From: JAWXUT01 sp044426075
GTDB lineage: Bacteria; Bacillota; Clostridia; Christensenellales; DTU072
DNA: 50,688 nucleotides
Direction of reading: 5' to 3'
NCBI GenBank assembly: GCA_044426075.1
Contig: JAWXUT010000001.1
Span: 1 to 50,688, forward strand
A program made the position numbers and the translations under genes. Shown here piece by piece: positions 32,141 through 40,172 of this stretch; positions within the stretch are counted from its first letter, which is position 1; each line of letters begins with the position of its first letter. The notes beneath the pieces were generated by a model. That model worked only from the letters and a program-made list of their open reading frames with translations. It ran no database searches and had not been told where the DNA came from.

Positions 32141-35100
32141 ATGAAAAAGGAAAATCCATCACCAAATTTTATTGAACTTGAAAAAGAGATGCTTGCTTTT
32201 TGGCAAGAAGAAAAATGTTTTGAAAAACTTGTTGAAAAAAACAAGGACGGGGAGCGTTTCCCATTTTTAGATGGTCCAATAACAGCAAACAATCCAATGG
32301 GTATTCACCACGCTTGGGGAAGAACATTGAAAGATATGAATATCAAGTACAACAGTATGAAGGGCAAATCTTGTCAATTTCAGAATGGTTTTGACGCACA
32401 AGGATTGTGGGTTGAAGTTGAAGTTGAAAAAGAGATTGGCATAAAAGCTAAAAGCGATATTGTTGAATATGGTGTTGATAAGTTTACAACAATGTGTATG
32501 GATAGGGTTAAAAAGTTCAGCGGAGTTATAACCGAGCAATCAAAAAGATTGGGACAATGGATGGATTGGGACAATTCATATTACACAAATACCGATTTAA
32601 ATATCACATCAATATGGCATTTTTTAAAGAAGTGTTACAATAATGGTTGGATAGAAAAGTCACACAGACCAATGCCTTGGTGTCCACGTTGTGGCACAAG
32701 TTTGAGCGACCACGAGATGAGCGGTTCATATGCAGAAATGGAGCATTTATCTATTTATGCAAAGTTGCCAATTAAAGGAACAGATGATAAAATTATCCTT
32801 TGGACAACAACCCCTTGGACACTTAGCAGTAATGTAGCGCTTGCAATCAATCCAGATATTGAGTATGTAAGAGTAACAGTAAAGTCAGATTCTAGCAAGA
32901 TGATTGTTGGAAAAGATGCAATCGGCAAACTAGCAGGCGATATTATTGAAGTTGGCACTCCATTTAAGGGTTCAGAGCTAATTGGCAAAGAATATGAAAC
33001 TTGCTTCACAGAATATGCAACACAAAATTTTGTACACACAATAGTTCCTTGGGAAGATGTTGAGGCAAAAGAGGGTACAGGCGTAGTTCATATTGCTCCA
33101 GGTTGTGGCGCAGAAGACTATGAGCTTGGCAAAAAACTTGGCTTGCCTGCAATATGCCCAATCAATGATGATGGCGTAATGTTAGCTGGATATGGTGATT
33201 TAAGTGGCAAAAAGACCACAGATGTTGTGGATATAGTAGTTGCACAATTAGAAGCACAAAACAAGCTATACAAAACAGAAATGCACAAACACAGCTATCC
33301 AATGTGCTGGAGATGTAAGACCCCAGTAGTATTTAAGTTAGTTGATGAGTGGAACATAAAGACAGAAGAAATCAGACCACAAATGATTGCAGCAGCAAAA
33401 ACAGTAAAGTGGGAACCTGAGTTCGCGGGCAAGCGTATGCTAGACTGGTTGAACAATATGGGCGACTGGAACATAAGCCGTAAGCGTTTTTACGGATTGC
33501 CATTGCCATTCTATCCTTGTGAAAAGTGCGGACATTTAACTGTTATCGGCAGTAAAGAGGAATTAATTGAGCGTAGCGAACACGGCAACATTGACGGGGT
33601 TCCACACTTACACAAACCATATATTGACAATATAAAAATCAAATGCGAGCATTGTGGCGAATTGGTTTCACGTATTCCAGAAGTTGGCGATTGCTGGCTT
33701 GATGCGGGTATTGCACCATTTGCAACCAAGAAATATTTTGAAGACAAAGAGTATTTTGCCAAAAACTATCCATCAGATTTAGTTATTGAAATGAAAGAAC
33801 AAATCAGATTGTGGTTCTACAGTTTGCTATTTATGTCAGTAACACTTGAGGGCAAAGCGCCTTACAAGCAAGTTGTAACACACAGCACTGTTGTTAATGA
33901 AGAGGGCGGCAAGTTCAGCAAAACTGGTTATATGATTAGGTTTGATGAAGCAGCAGAAAAAATCGGTTCTGATCCAGTTAGATATCTATATGCTGGCGCA
34001 CCAGTAGCGGGCGATGTTCGTTTCGGATACAAGTTAACTGATGAAGCAAGGCGTAAAATGCTAGGATTCTGGAATATATATGTATTCTTTAATCTATATG
34101 CAGAAATAGACAGACCAGATATTGCAAACCACAAAATTGATTATGCAACACTAACACACAGTGATAAATGGTTGTTGACACGCACAAATAAATTCATAAC
34201 AGATGCAACAAACTGCATGGAAACTTACAAATCAACCAACTTAATCAAAGAGTTTGAGAATTTTGTTGACGATGTTAGCAACTGGTATATCCGTATAAAC
34301 AGAAGGCGTTTCTGGAAGTCAACCGACAAGGCAGACCAAATGAACGCATACTGGTGTTTGTATCAAGTAATCAAATCAACATTAGGCGTAATGGCTCCAA
34401 TTATCCCATTCTTAACAGATTATATCTGGCAAAACACAGTAAGGGAGATAGAAAAAGATGCACCAATTTCCGTTCATCTATCATCATATCCAACTTGTAT
34501 TGATATTCCAGAAGAGGCTACAATTCTAAACGAAACAGCAGTTACTCGTGAGGTTATAGCAACTGGACAAAGAATGAGAAATGAAGCTCAACTTAAAATC
34601 AAACAACCACTTGCAAAGATGTACATTACAGCATCGGAAGCAGAAACTGAAGCGGCATCAAAGTTGGTTTCAACAATAAAAGATGAATTAAACATCAAAG
34701 AAGTAGTATTTACAGCAGATACAAGCTTATATAATGATGTATATTACACAGTAAACTTTAGGGTTGCAGGCAGAGTGCTAAAAGGCGAAGCTCAAAAACT
34801 AAAGGCAATAGTTGACAATCTAAGCGGAGCAGAATATGCAGAATTAGATGCAATGATTAAAACTGGCAGTGTAAATCTTGGTTCATTTACAAACCTTGAA
34901 CCCGAATTGTTTGAAGCCCATAACAGACCACAAGAGGGTTATCTTGTAACAACAGAAAACAACAAAACACTTGCGTTAGACACCACACTTAATGATGAAC
35001 TAATAGCAGAAGGTATTGTTCGTGAGTTGATAAGACAAATTCAATTGATGAGAAAAGATGCAGGCTTTGCAGTTGAACAACGCATAACCGCAGAAATCAC

Positions 35101-35260
35101 AGCAGAAAGCGACATTGTAACATCAGCAATCACAACATTTGCAGACCGCATTAAGCAAGACATATTGGCAAGCGACTTAGCACCAATTGCAACCGCAGAT
35201 GCAGAGAAGCAAATTGAAGTGCAAGGATATGGTATCAGTATTAAATTAATTAAAGCATAA
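32141..35260 (+). CDS. ileS: Isoleucine-tRNA ligase, eukaryote-like type 2 (IleRS2) with GXHH signature
   Basis: A 1039-residue class I synthetase charging tRNA-Ile. The length and layout fit the type 2, eukaryote-like form and not the 920-residue bacterial type 1. The signature usually HXGH reads GIHH (G54-H57, within NPMGIHHAWGRTLKD), that is GXHH with first and third residues exchanged. The second signature is KFSKT (591-595) for KMSKS. The CP1 editing domain shows TTPWTLSSNVALAIN and GTGVVHIAPGCGAEDY. Cysteines in CPRCGTSLSDHEM may bind zinc. IleRS2 tolerates mupirocin, and GXHH versions are reported as hyper-resistant. AGGAG precedes the ATG. Confidence 0.95.
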   Translation: MKKENPSPNFIELEKEMLAFWQEEKCFEKLVEKNKDGERFPFLDGPITANNPMGIHHAWGRTLKDMNIKYNSMKGKSCQFQNGFDAQGLWVEVEVEKEIGIKAKSDIVEYGVDKFTTMCMDRVKKFSGVITEQSKRLGQWMDWDNSYYTNTDLNITSIWHFLKKCYNNGWIEKSHRPMPWCPRCGTSLSDHEMSGSYAEMEHLSIYAKLPIKGTDDKIILWTTTPWTLSSNVALAINPDIEYVRVTVKSDSSKMIVGKDAIGKLAGDIIEVGTPFKGSELIGKEYETCFTEYATQNFVHTIVPWEDVEAKEGTGVVHIAPGCGAEDYELGKKLGLPAICPINDDGVMLAGYGDLSGKKTTDVVDIVVAQLEAQNKLYKTEMHKHSYPMCWRCKTPVVFKLVDEWNIKTEEIRPQMIAAAKTVKWEPEFAGKRMLDWLNNMGDWNISRKRFYGLPLPFYPCEKCGHLTVIGSKEELIERSEHGNIDGVPHLHKPYIDNIKIKCEHCGELVSRIPEVGDCWLDAGIAPFATKKYFEDKEYFAKNYPSDLVIEMKEQIRLWFYSLLFMSVTLEGKAPYKQVVTHSTVVNEEGGKFSKTGYMIRFDEAAEKIGSDPVRYLYAGAPVAGDVRFGYKLTDEARRKMLGFWNIYVFFNLYAEIDRPDIANHKIDYATLTHSDKWLLTRTNKFITDATNCMETYKSTNLIKEFENFVDDVSNWYIRINRRRFWKSTDKADQMNAYWCLYQVIKSTLGVMAPIIPFLTDYIWQNTVREIEKDAPISVHLSSYPTCIDIPEEATILNETAVTREVIATGQRMRNEAQLKIKQPLAKMYITASEAETEAASKLVSTIKDELNIKEVVFTADTSLYNDVYYTVNFRVAGRVLKGEAQKLKAIVDNLSGAEYAELDAMIKTGSVNLGSFTNLEPELFEAHNRPQEGYLVTTENNKTLALDTTLNDELIAEGIVRELIRQIQLMRKDAGFAVEQRITAEITAESDIVTSAITTFADRIKQDILASDLAPIATADAEKQIEVQGYGISIKLIKA

Positions 35261-35280
35261 AACTAATTAAACATCATAAC

Positions 35281-35320
35281 AAAAAAGGCTGCAAAGAAAA
35301 TATATCTTTACAGCCTTTTT
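35281..35320. terminator. Two-way terminator between ileS and the AlbA_2 gene
   Basis: AAAAAAGGCTG pairs with CAGCCTTTTT, with AAAGA/TCTTT continuing the stem. A-run and T-run on either side let it end both convergent transcripts. Confidence 0.85.
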
Positions 35321-35336
35321 AAATATCAATTTTGAT

Positions 35337-36659
35337 TTACTTAACTACTTCATACGTTGTATTTTTGCCGTTTCCGCTTTTACTAATAGCACCTTTATCT
35401 AACAGTGTTCTTAAATGTTTTGTAGCCATTGGTTGTGATATTTTTAACAATTCTTCTAAATCTTTGCGCTTAAATTCTGAATATTTTCTCAATTTACTGC
35501 AAATAAATTGCTCATTTTGTGTAAGTTTAGTTGTTGCAATATCTTTTACAGAAGCTGCGGCGTTGCTAGAAGCTGTAGCTAGATTATTGTAAAGTGTTAT
35601 TCTAAAGGCATTGTTTGTGGCTTCAATTAATGGTTTGTTGGGTGTGCTGTTGTAACTCCCCATAATTTTGATAATTCCAGTGCCATAAGCTTCAATTAAT
35701 TTTAGTCTATAAAAAACATTTGCCAAATTTTTATTCCGCAAAATAGAAACGCCAAGTTTCATATCCTCCAAAGAAATTCCACGCAAAAGCCCACCTACGG
35801 TTACAAGTTCAATTCTGTTGTCAAAAATGCTAATTAATGTGCTTGAAGTTAAAGAGTAGTCGCGATGAACTATGGCATTTAATAGCGCTTCTCTAATTGC
35901 TATTTCGGGATATGCCCTATAATCTACCCTTTGGAGCCCATTAAATTCTGCACGGGTGCTGTTGTGAATATTTATAAACTCAAAACATTCACGCAACTGC
36001 ATAAATAATGAACCCGAAAACTCCTTTCTGTCTACAAAAACTTCTTTGGTTTCGCCTTGAAAAACAGCAACTTTTGTTGTGTGCATACATTGGTCGGAAA
36101 GAAGAAGCCCCAAATTTGTATAAAGTTCATCTGAACCGACAATGTTGAGGGTGCGCATTTGCTCGCTTGCAAATCGTATATGTGAATTGATAAATTCTCT
36201 GTTACAGCTATCAAATGTTAAATTTTGATTTAAAGCGCGCACATCTTCAAAATTATCGCCCGATGTTTCCTTTATCATTTTAAGAATTGCAGTGTCGGTT
36301 GCGGGAACTGAAGATGCTCCTTGTCTAACAAATACGCCTTCTGGACGGATACCTTTACCTGCAATATAATATGGTGAAGATGTACCTTTTTGCACTTCAA
36401 TTACAATTATATTTTTTTCTTGCATAGAAGCAATGGCGCAATTAACAAACATCATAATATCGGGCTTTACGCTTTCACGCAATAAATTTGTGGTTTTTAG
36501 CAACACCTCATCTGCGTTACTTACACCTATAACAGATAAATCATCTTCAACACCAATATAAATTTTGCCACCAAAAGTATTTGCAAAAGCAATAACTGTT
36601 TTTTTAATTTCAGCGGTATATTCTCTTTTGTATTCTACATTTATATTTTCGAGTTGCAT
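35337..36659 (-). CDS. AlbA_2 / Schlafen-type regulator with ATPase-like and winged-helix domains
   Basis: A 440-residue protein. Residues about 1-120 form a Schlafen AlbA_2 domain (EYKREYTAEIKKTVIAFANT, GGKIYIGVEDD). Residues about 230-350 are the C-terminal ATPase-like domain of these regulators (AIREALLNAIVHRDYS, GLLRGISLEDM, YGTGIIKI). The last 65 residues form a winged helix (LTQNEQFICSKLRKYSEFKRKDLEELLKI). Such proteins are thought to be transcription regulators; some act in phage defence. The ATG at 36659 has GGAGG eight bases upstream; the ATG five codons earlier lies inside that ribosome site. Its promoter is buried in 11-base repeats, suggesting autoregulation. Confidence 0.82.
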   Translation of the reverse strand: MQLENINVEYKREYTAEIKKTVIAFANTFGGKIYIGVEDDLSVIGVSNADEVLLKTTNLLRESVKPDIMMFVNCAIASMQEKNIIVIEVQKGTSSPYYIAGKGIRPEGVFVRQGASSVPATDTAILKMIKETSGDNFEDVRALNQNLTFDSCNREFINSHIRFASEQMRTLNIVGSDELYTNLGLLLSDQCMHTTKVAVFQGETKEVFVDRKEFSGSLFMQLRECFEFINIHNSTRAEFNGLQRVDYRAYPEIAIREALLNAIVHRDYSLTSSTLISIFDNRIELVTVGGLLRGISLEDMKLGVSILRNKNLANVFYRLKLIEAYGTGIIKIMGSYNSTPNKPLIEATNNAFRITLYNNLATASSNAAASVKDIATTKLTQNEQFICSKLRKYSEFKRKDLEELLKISQPMATKHLRTLLDKGAISKSGNGKNTTYEVVK

Positions 36660-36677
36660 CTTAAATTCCTCCATTTG

Positions 36678-36710
36678 TTCTACTACTATTCTACTACTAT
36701 TCTACTACTT
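36678..36710. repeat. Iteron cluster A over the promoter (3 x 11 bp)
   Basis: Three head-to-tail copies of TTCTACTACTA (36678, 36689, 36700; the last base of the third differs). On the minus strand they read TAGTAGTAGAA and cover the -10 and start region of the AlbA_2 gene. Confidence 0.85.
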
Positions 36711-36716
36711 TGTCAA
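36688..36716 (-). promoter_or_regulatory. AlbA_2 gene promoter
   Basis: On the minus strand, TTGACA (36711-36716), exactly 17 bases, then TAGAAT (36688-36693). The -10 is formed by the junction of two iterons. Confidence 0.8.
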
Positions 36717-36796
36717 GTATTAGAATGATAAAAATATAAAGAAAGATTTATATTAATCTAGTTTATTCCTAAATATAGTTAATATTTATAATATAT

Positions 36797-36840
36797 TTCT
36801 ACTACTATTCTACTACTATTCTACTACTATTCTAATACTC
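36797..36840. repeat. Iteron cluster B (3 copies plus one degenerate)
   Basis: TTCTACTACTA at 36797, 36808 and 36819, then TTCTAATACTC at 36830. The 11-mer ATTCTAATACT (36829-36839) is the inverted copy of AGTATTAGAAT (36716-36726) beside cluster A. The two clusters are 119 bases apart, a distance that would allow looping. Confidence 0.8.
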
Positions 36841-36876
36841 ATAGAAATTTGAATAAAGCGTTTGTATAAATAAAAA

Positions 36877-36903
36877 CCCCCTTACAGCTTATACTGCAAG
36901 GGG
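36877..36903 (-). terminator. guaBA terminator
   Basis: On the minus strand, CCCCTTGCAG pairs with CTGTAAGGGGG and ends in GTTTTTATTT, 21 bases after the guaA stop. Confidence 0.85.
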
Positions 36904-36923
36904 TAAGATTTTGTTTGTATATA

Positions 36924-38459
36924 TTATTCCCACTCGATTGTTGCTGGGGGTTTGCTTGTGATATCATATACTATGCGGTTGATGTGGTCAACTTCGTTTA
37001 CGATGCGGGTTGAGATTTTCTCAAGTACTTCGTATGGGATTTTTGACCAGTCAGCGCTCATGGCATCAATACTGTTAACTGCACGTAGTGCTAGAGTGTA
37101 GTCGTATGTTCTCATATCGCCCATAACACCAACACTTCTCATATTTGTAAGTACTGCAAAGTATTGCCAAATTTCTGTGTCTAGGTTGTGTTTTGCAATT
37201 TCATCACGGAAAATATAATCTGCTTCTTGTAAAATTGCTATTTTAGCAGGTGTGATATCGCCGATAATTCTTATTGCAAGGCCTGGTCCTGGGAATGGTT
37301 GGCGCATAACTATGTCGCGCTCAAGCCCAAGTTCAAAACCTACTCTTCTAACTTCATCTTTGAAGAGGTCACGAAGAGGTTCGATAATTTCATCAAAGTC
37401 AATTACGCTTGGTAGTCCGCCTACGTTGTGGTGGCTCTTGATTAGTGCGGCATCGCCAAAACCAGATTCAATGATATCTGGATAAATTGTACCTTGTACA
37501 AGATATTCCATTTTGCCAAGTTTTCTGCCTTCATCTTCGAATACGCGGATAAATTCAGCACCGATAATTTTGCGTTTTGTTTCTGGATCACTAACGCCAG
37601 CTAGTTTTGATAAAAATCTATCTTGCGCTTGTATGCAGAATAGATTCATACCCAATCCATCGCGGAACACACGCATTATGTCTTCACACTCGTTTTTACG
37701 CATTAAACCGTGGTCAACTAGCATACAAGTTAGTTGATTTCCAACAGCTTTGTGGATAAGTGTTGCGGCAACTGCACTATCAACTCCGCCACTCATTGCG
37801 CATAGAACTTTTTTGTCGCCAACTTTAGCGCGAATTTCAGTAACCATTTTGCTTACGAATCCTGCCATTGTCCATTCACATTTTGCAACGATAACTTCAG
37901 TTAAGAAGTTTTGTAGAATCTTGTTTCCGTCTACAGTGTGCACAACTTCTGGGTGGAATTGTACGCCATAAATTTTTGCCTCTTTATTTGCATATGCTGC
38001 AATTGGGCAAGTGTCTGTTGTTGCGATAATTTCGTAACCCTCTGGAATTTCTGCCACATAGTCGGTGTGTGACATCCAACATACATTGCTTTTATCCACA
38101 TCTTTAAAAAGTGGTGCATCTGCATATTTGATTGGTTGTTTGCCGTATTCTTTTGTAGTTGCGGATTTTACTAATCCACCAGCCAAATGTGCTATTAATT
38201 GCGCGCCATAACATATTCCAAGTAGTGGAATACCAAGTGACAAAATCTCTTTAGAAACTGCCAAAGACTTTTCTTCAAATACACTGTTAGGTCCGCCAGT
38301 AAAAATGATTCCTACTGGTGCGATCTCTTTGATTTTCTCAATTGAAGTTGAATATGGCATTAATTCGCAGTAAACACCCAAATCACGGATACGCCTTACT
38401 ATTAATTGATTATATTGACCGCCAAAGTCTAATACAATTACTATCTCTTTATTATTCAT
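36924..38459 (-). CDS. guaA: GMP synthase (glutamine-hydrolysing)
   Basis: Converts XMP to GMP with glutamine and ATP. A 511-residue enzyme: a class I glutamine amidotransferase domain (about 1-195) with nucleophile C83 in GICYGAQ and the His-Glu of HPEVVH, an ATP pyrophosphatase domain with the P-loop SGGVDS (near 224), and a C-terminal dimer domain ending RIVYDITSKPPATIEWE. It follows guaB by eight bases, so the two steps from IMP to GMP are co-expressed. Confidence 0.97.
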   Translation of the reverse strand: MNNKEIVIVLDFGGQYNQLIVRRIRDLGVYCELMPYSTSIEKIKEIAPVGIIFTGGPNSVFEEKSLAVSKEILSLGIPLLGICYGAQLIAHLAGGLVKSATTKEYGKQPIKYADAPLFKDVDKSNVCWMSHTDYVAEIPEGYEIIATTDTCPIAAYANKEAKIYGVQFHPEVVHTVDGNKILQNFLTEVIVAKCEWTMAGFVSKMVTEIRAKVGDKKVLCAMSGGVDSAVAATLIHKAVGNQLTCMLVDHGLMRKNECEDIMRVFRDGLGMNLFCIQAQDRFLSKLAGVSDPETKRKIIGAEFIRVFEDEGRKLGKMEYLVQGTIYPDIIESGFGDAALIKSHHNVGGLPSVIDFDEIIEPLRDLFKDEVRRVGFELGLERDIVMRQPFPGPGLAIRIIGDITPAKIAILQEADYIFRDEIAKHNLDTEIWQYFAVLTNMRSVGVMGDMRTYDYTLALRAVNSIDAMSADWSKIPYEVLEKISTRIVNEVDHINRIVYDITSKPPATIEWE

Positions 38460-38467
38460 ATATTACC

Positions 38468-39922
38468 TTAACCTTTTGTTGAATAGTTTGGTGACTCTTT
38501 TGTAATGTTGATATCGTGTGGATGACTCTCTACTAACGCTGCACTTGAAATCTTTACAAATTCTGCGCTTGTGCGTAAATCTTCAATTGTTGGCTTGCCA
38601 CAGTATCCCATACCGCTACGTATGCCGCCAACCATTTGATAGATAACATCATTGATGCTTCCTCTAAATGGAACACGTCCTTCTACACCCTCTGGTACAA
38701 GTTTCTTTGCATCTTCTTGGAAATATCTGTCTTTGCTTCCCGCTTCCATAGCACTCATGCTACCCATTCCGCGATAAACTTTAAAACTTCTGCCTTGGAA
38801 AATTTCCAACTCGCCTGGTGATTCTAGGGTTCCAGCTAGTAAGCTACCTACCATAACTGCACCAGCACCAGCTCCAATTGCTTTTACCATATCGCCAGAA
38901 TATTTAATTCCACCGTCTGCAATAACTTTTCTGCCGAACTTGTCAGCTGCTTCCGCACAATCCATAATTGCTGTTATTTGTGGAACGCCGATACCTGCGA
39001 TGATTCTTGTTGTACAAATTGAACCAGGTCCGATACCTACTTTTACGACATCTGCGCCGATATCCATTAAATCACGTGTGGCTGCTGCTGTTGCAACGTT
39101 ACCTGCTATTAATGTAATGTCTGGGAAACGATTGCGGATATTTGCAATTGCATTTATAACGCCAGTGTTATGACCGTGTGCTGTATCTACTGCAATAACA
39201 TCAACTTTTGCATCAACTAATGCTTGTACGCGGTCTAAGTGATTTGCACCAACACCGATTGCAGCTCCACATAACAATCTGCCGTTTGAATCTTTTGCTG
39301 CATATGGATATTGAATTGATTTTTCGATATCTTTTATTGTTATAAGTCCAGTTAAATTAAAATTGTTGTCTACTATAGGCAACTTTTCTATGCGATGGCG
39401 ACCTAGTATTTGTTGTGCTTCTTCTAGCGTTGTGCCAACTGGAGCAGTAACAAGACCTTCTTTTGTCATAACGTTTGCAATTGGTTGAGCAAAGTTTGTT
39501 TCAAAACGCAAGTCGCGGTTGGTTAAAATACCAACTAATTTTTTGCCATCAGTTATTGGAACACCACTGATCTTATATTTACGCATAAGTTCTAGCGCGT
39601 CAGAAACTGCGTGTGCAGGTGATAAAAAGAAGGGGTCTGTTATAACGCCGTGCTCGCTTCTTTTAACTTTATCAACGTGAGTTGCTTGTTCATCAATAGT
39701 CATATTTTTATGAATGATGCCTATTCCGCCCGTACGTGCCATAGCTATTGCCATACCACTCTCTGTAACAGTATCCATAGCTGCTGAAATAATTGGTATG
39801 TTTAGTTTGATTTTTGGGGTTAATTGAGTTGAAAGGTCTACATCTTTAGGTAACACGTCTGAACGTTGTGGAACTAAAAGTACGTCATCAAAGGTCAAAC
39901 CTTCTTTGCTGATAATTGCCAT
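38468..39922 (-). CDS. guaB: IMP dehydrogenase
   Basis: Oxidises IMP to XMP, the committed step of GMP synthesis. A 484-residue enzyme from the ATG at 39922, which matches the family start (MAIISKEGLTFDDVLLVPQ); an ATG four codons earlier (39934) is also possible. Two CBS domains sit at about 95-210 inside the TIM barrel. The catalytic cysteine is in GIGPGSICTTRI, the phosphate site in GGIKYSGD and GSLLAGTLESPGE, and the flap in MGSMSAM. A near-perfect promoter lies upstream. It diverges from the glycosidase gene. Confidence 0.96.
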   Translation of the reverse strand: MAIISKEGLTFDDVLLVPQRSDVLPKDVDLSTQLTPKIKLNIPIISAAMDTVTESGMAIAMARTGGIGIIHKNMTIDEQATHVDKVKRSEHGVITDPFFLSPAHAVSDALELMRKYKISGVPITDGKKLVGILTNRDLRFETNFAQPIANVMTKEGLVTAPVGTTLEEAQQILGRHRIEKLPIVDNNFNLTGLITIKDIEKSIQYPYAAKDSNGRLLCGAAIGVGANHLDRVQALVDAKVDVIAVDTAHGHNTGVINAIANIRNRFPDITLIAGNVATAAATRDLMDIGADVVKVGIGPGSICTTRIIAGIGVPQITAIMDCAEAADKFGRKVIADGGIKYSGDMVKAIGAGAGAVMVGSLLAGTLESPGELEIFQGRSFKVYRGMGSMSAMEAGSKDRYFQEDAKKLVPEGVEGRVPFRGSINDVIYQMVGGIRSGMGYCGKPTIEDLRTSAEFVKISSAALVESHPHDINITKESPNYSTKG

Positions 39923-39960
39923 AAAAAACACCATTCCTTTTTAAGTTAAATATTAATAGC

Positions 39961-39989
39961 ATTATAAAACAAGTTGCGAAAATTGTCAA
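39961..39989 (-). promoter_or_regulatory. guaB promoter
   Basis: On the minus strand, TTGACA (39984-39989), 17 bases, TATAAT (39961-39966): both hexamers are perfect. No purine riboswitch structure is seen in the short leader. Confidence 0.9.
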
Positions 39990-40114
39990 ACAATAAACGG
40001 CATAAAGCACAAATATATATCAAAACTGGTATAATTATGCAGATAAAAGAAGCATAAAAATGTTTCAAAAACGATAATAGAAAATATACTAATAAAGTGT
40101 AGAAAAAAAGGCTA

Positions 40115-40143
40115 TTGACAAAGGGCAAAAAAAGATATAAAAT
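40115..40143 (+). promoter_or_regulatory. Promoter of the GH3 gene
   Basis: TTGACA (40115-40120), 17 bases, TAAAAT (40138-40143), about 30 bases before the ATG. Confidence 0.75.
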
Positions 40144-40172
40144 GTACAAGATAACTAAATTAGGAGACAGAA

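Noticed and set aside
36660..36674. Start of the AlbA_2 gene at 36674
   Set aside because: That ATG lies inside the GGAGG ribosome site that serves the ATG at 36659.
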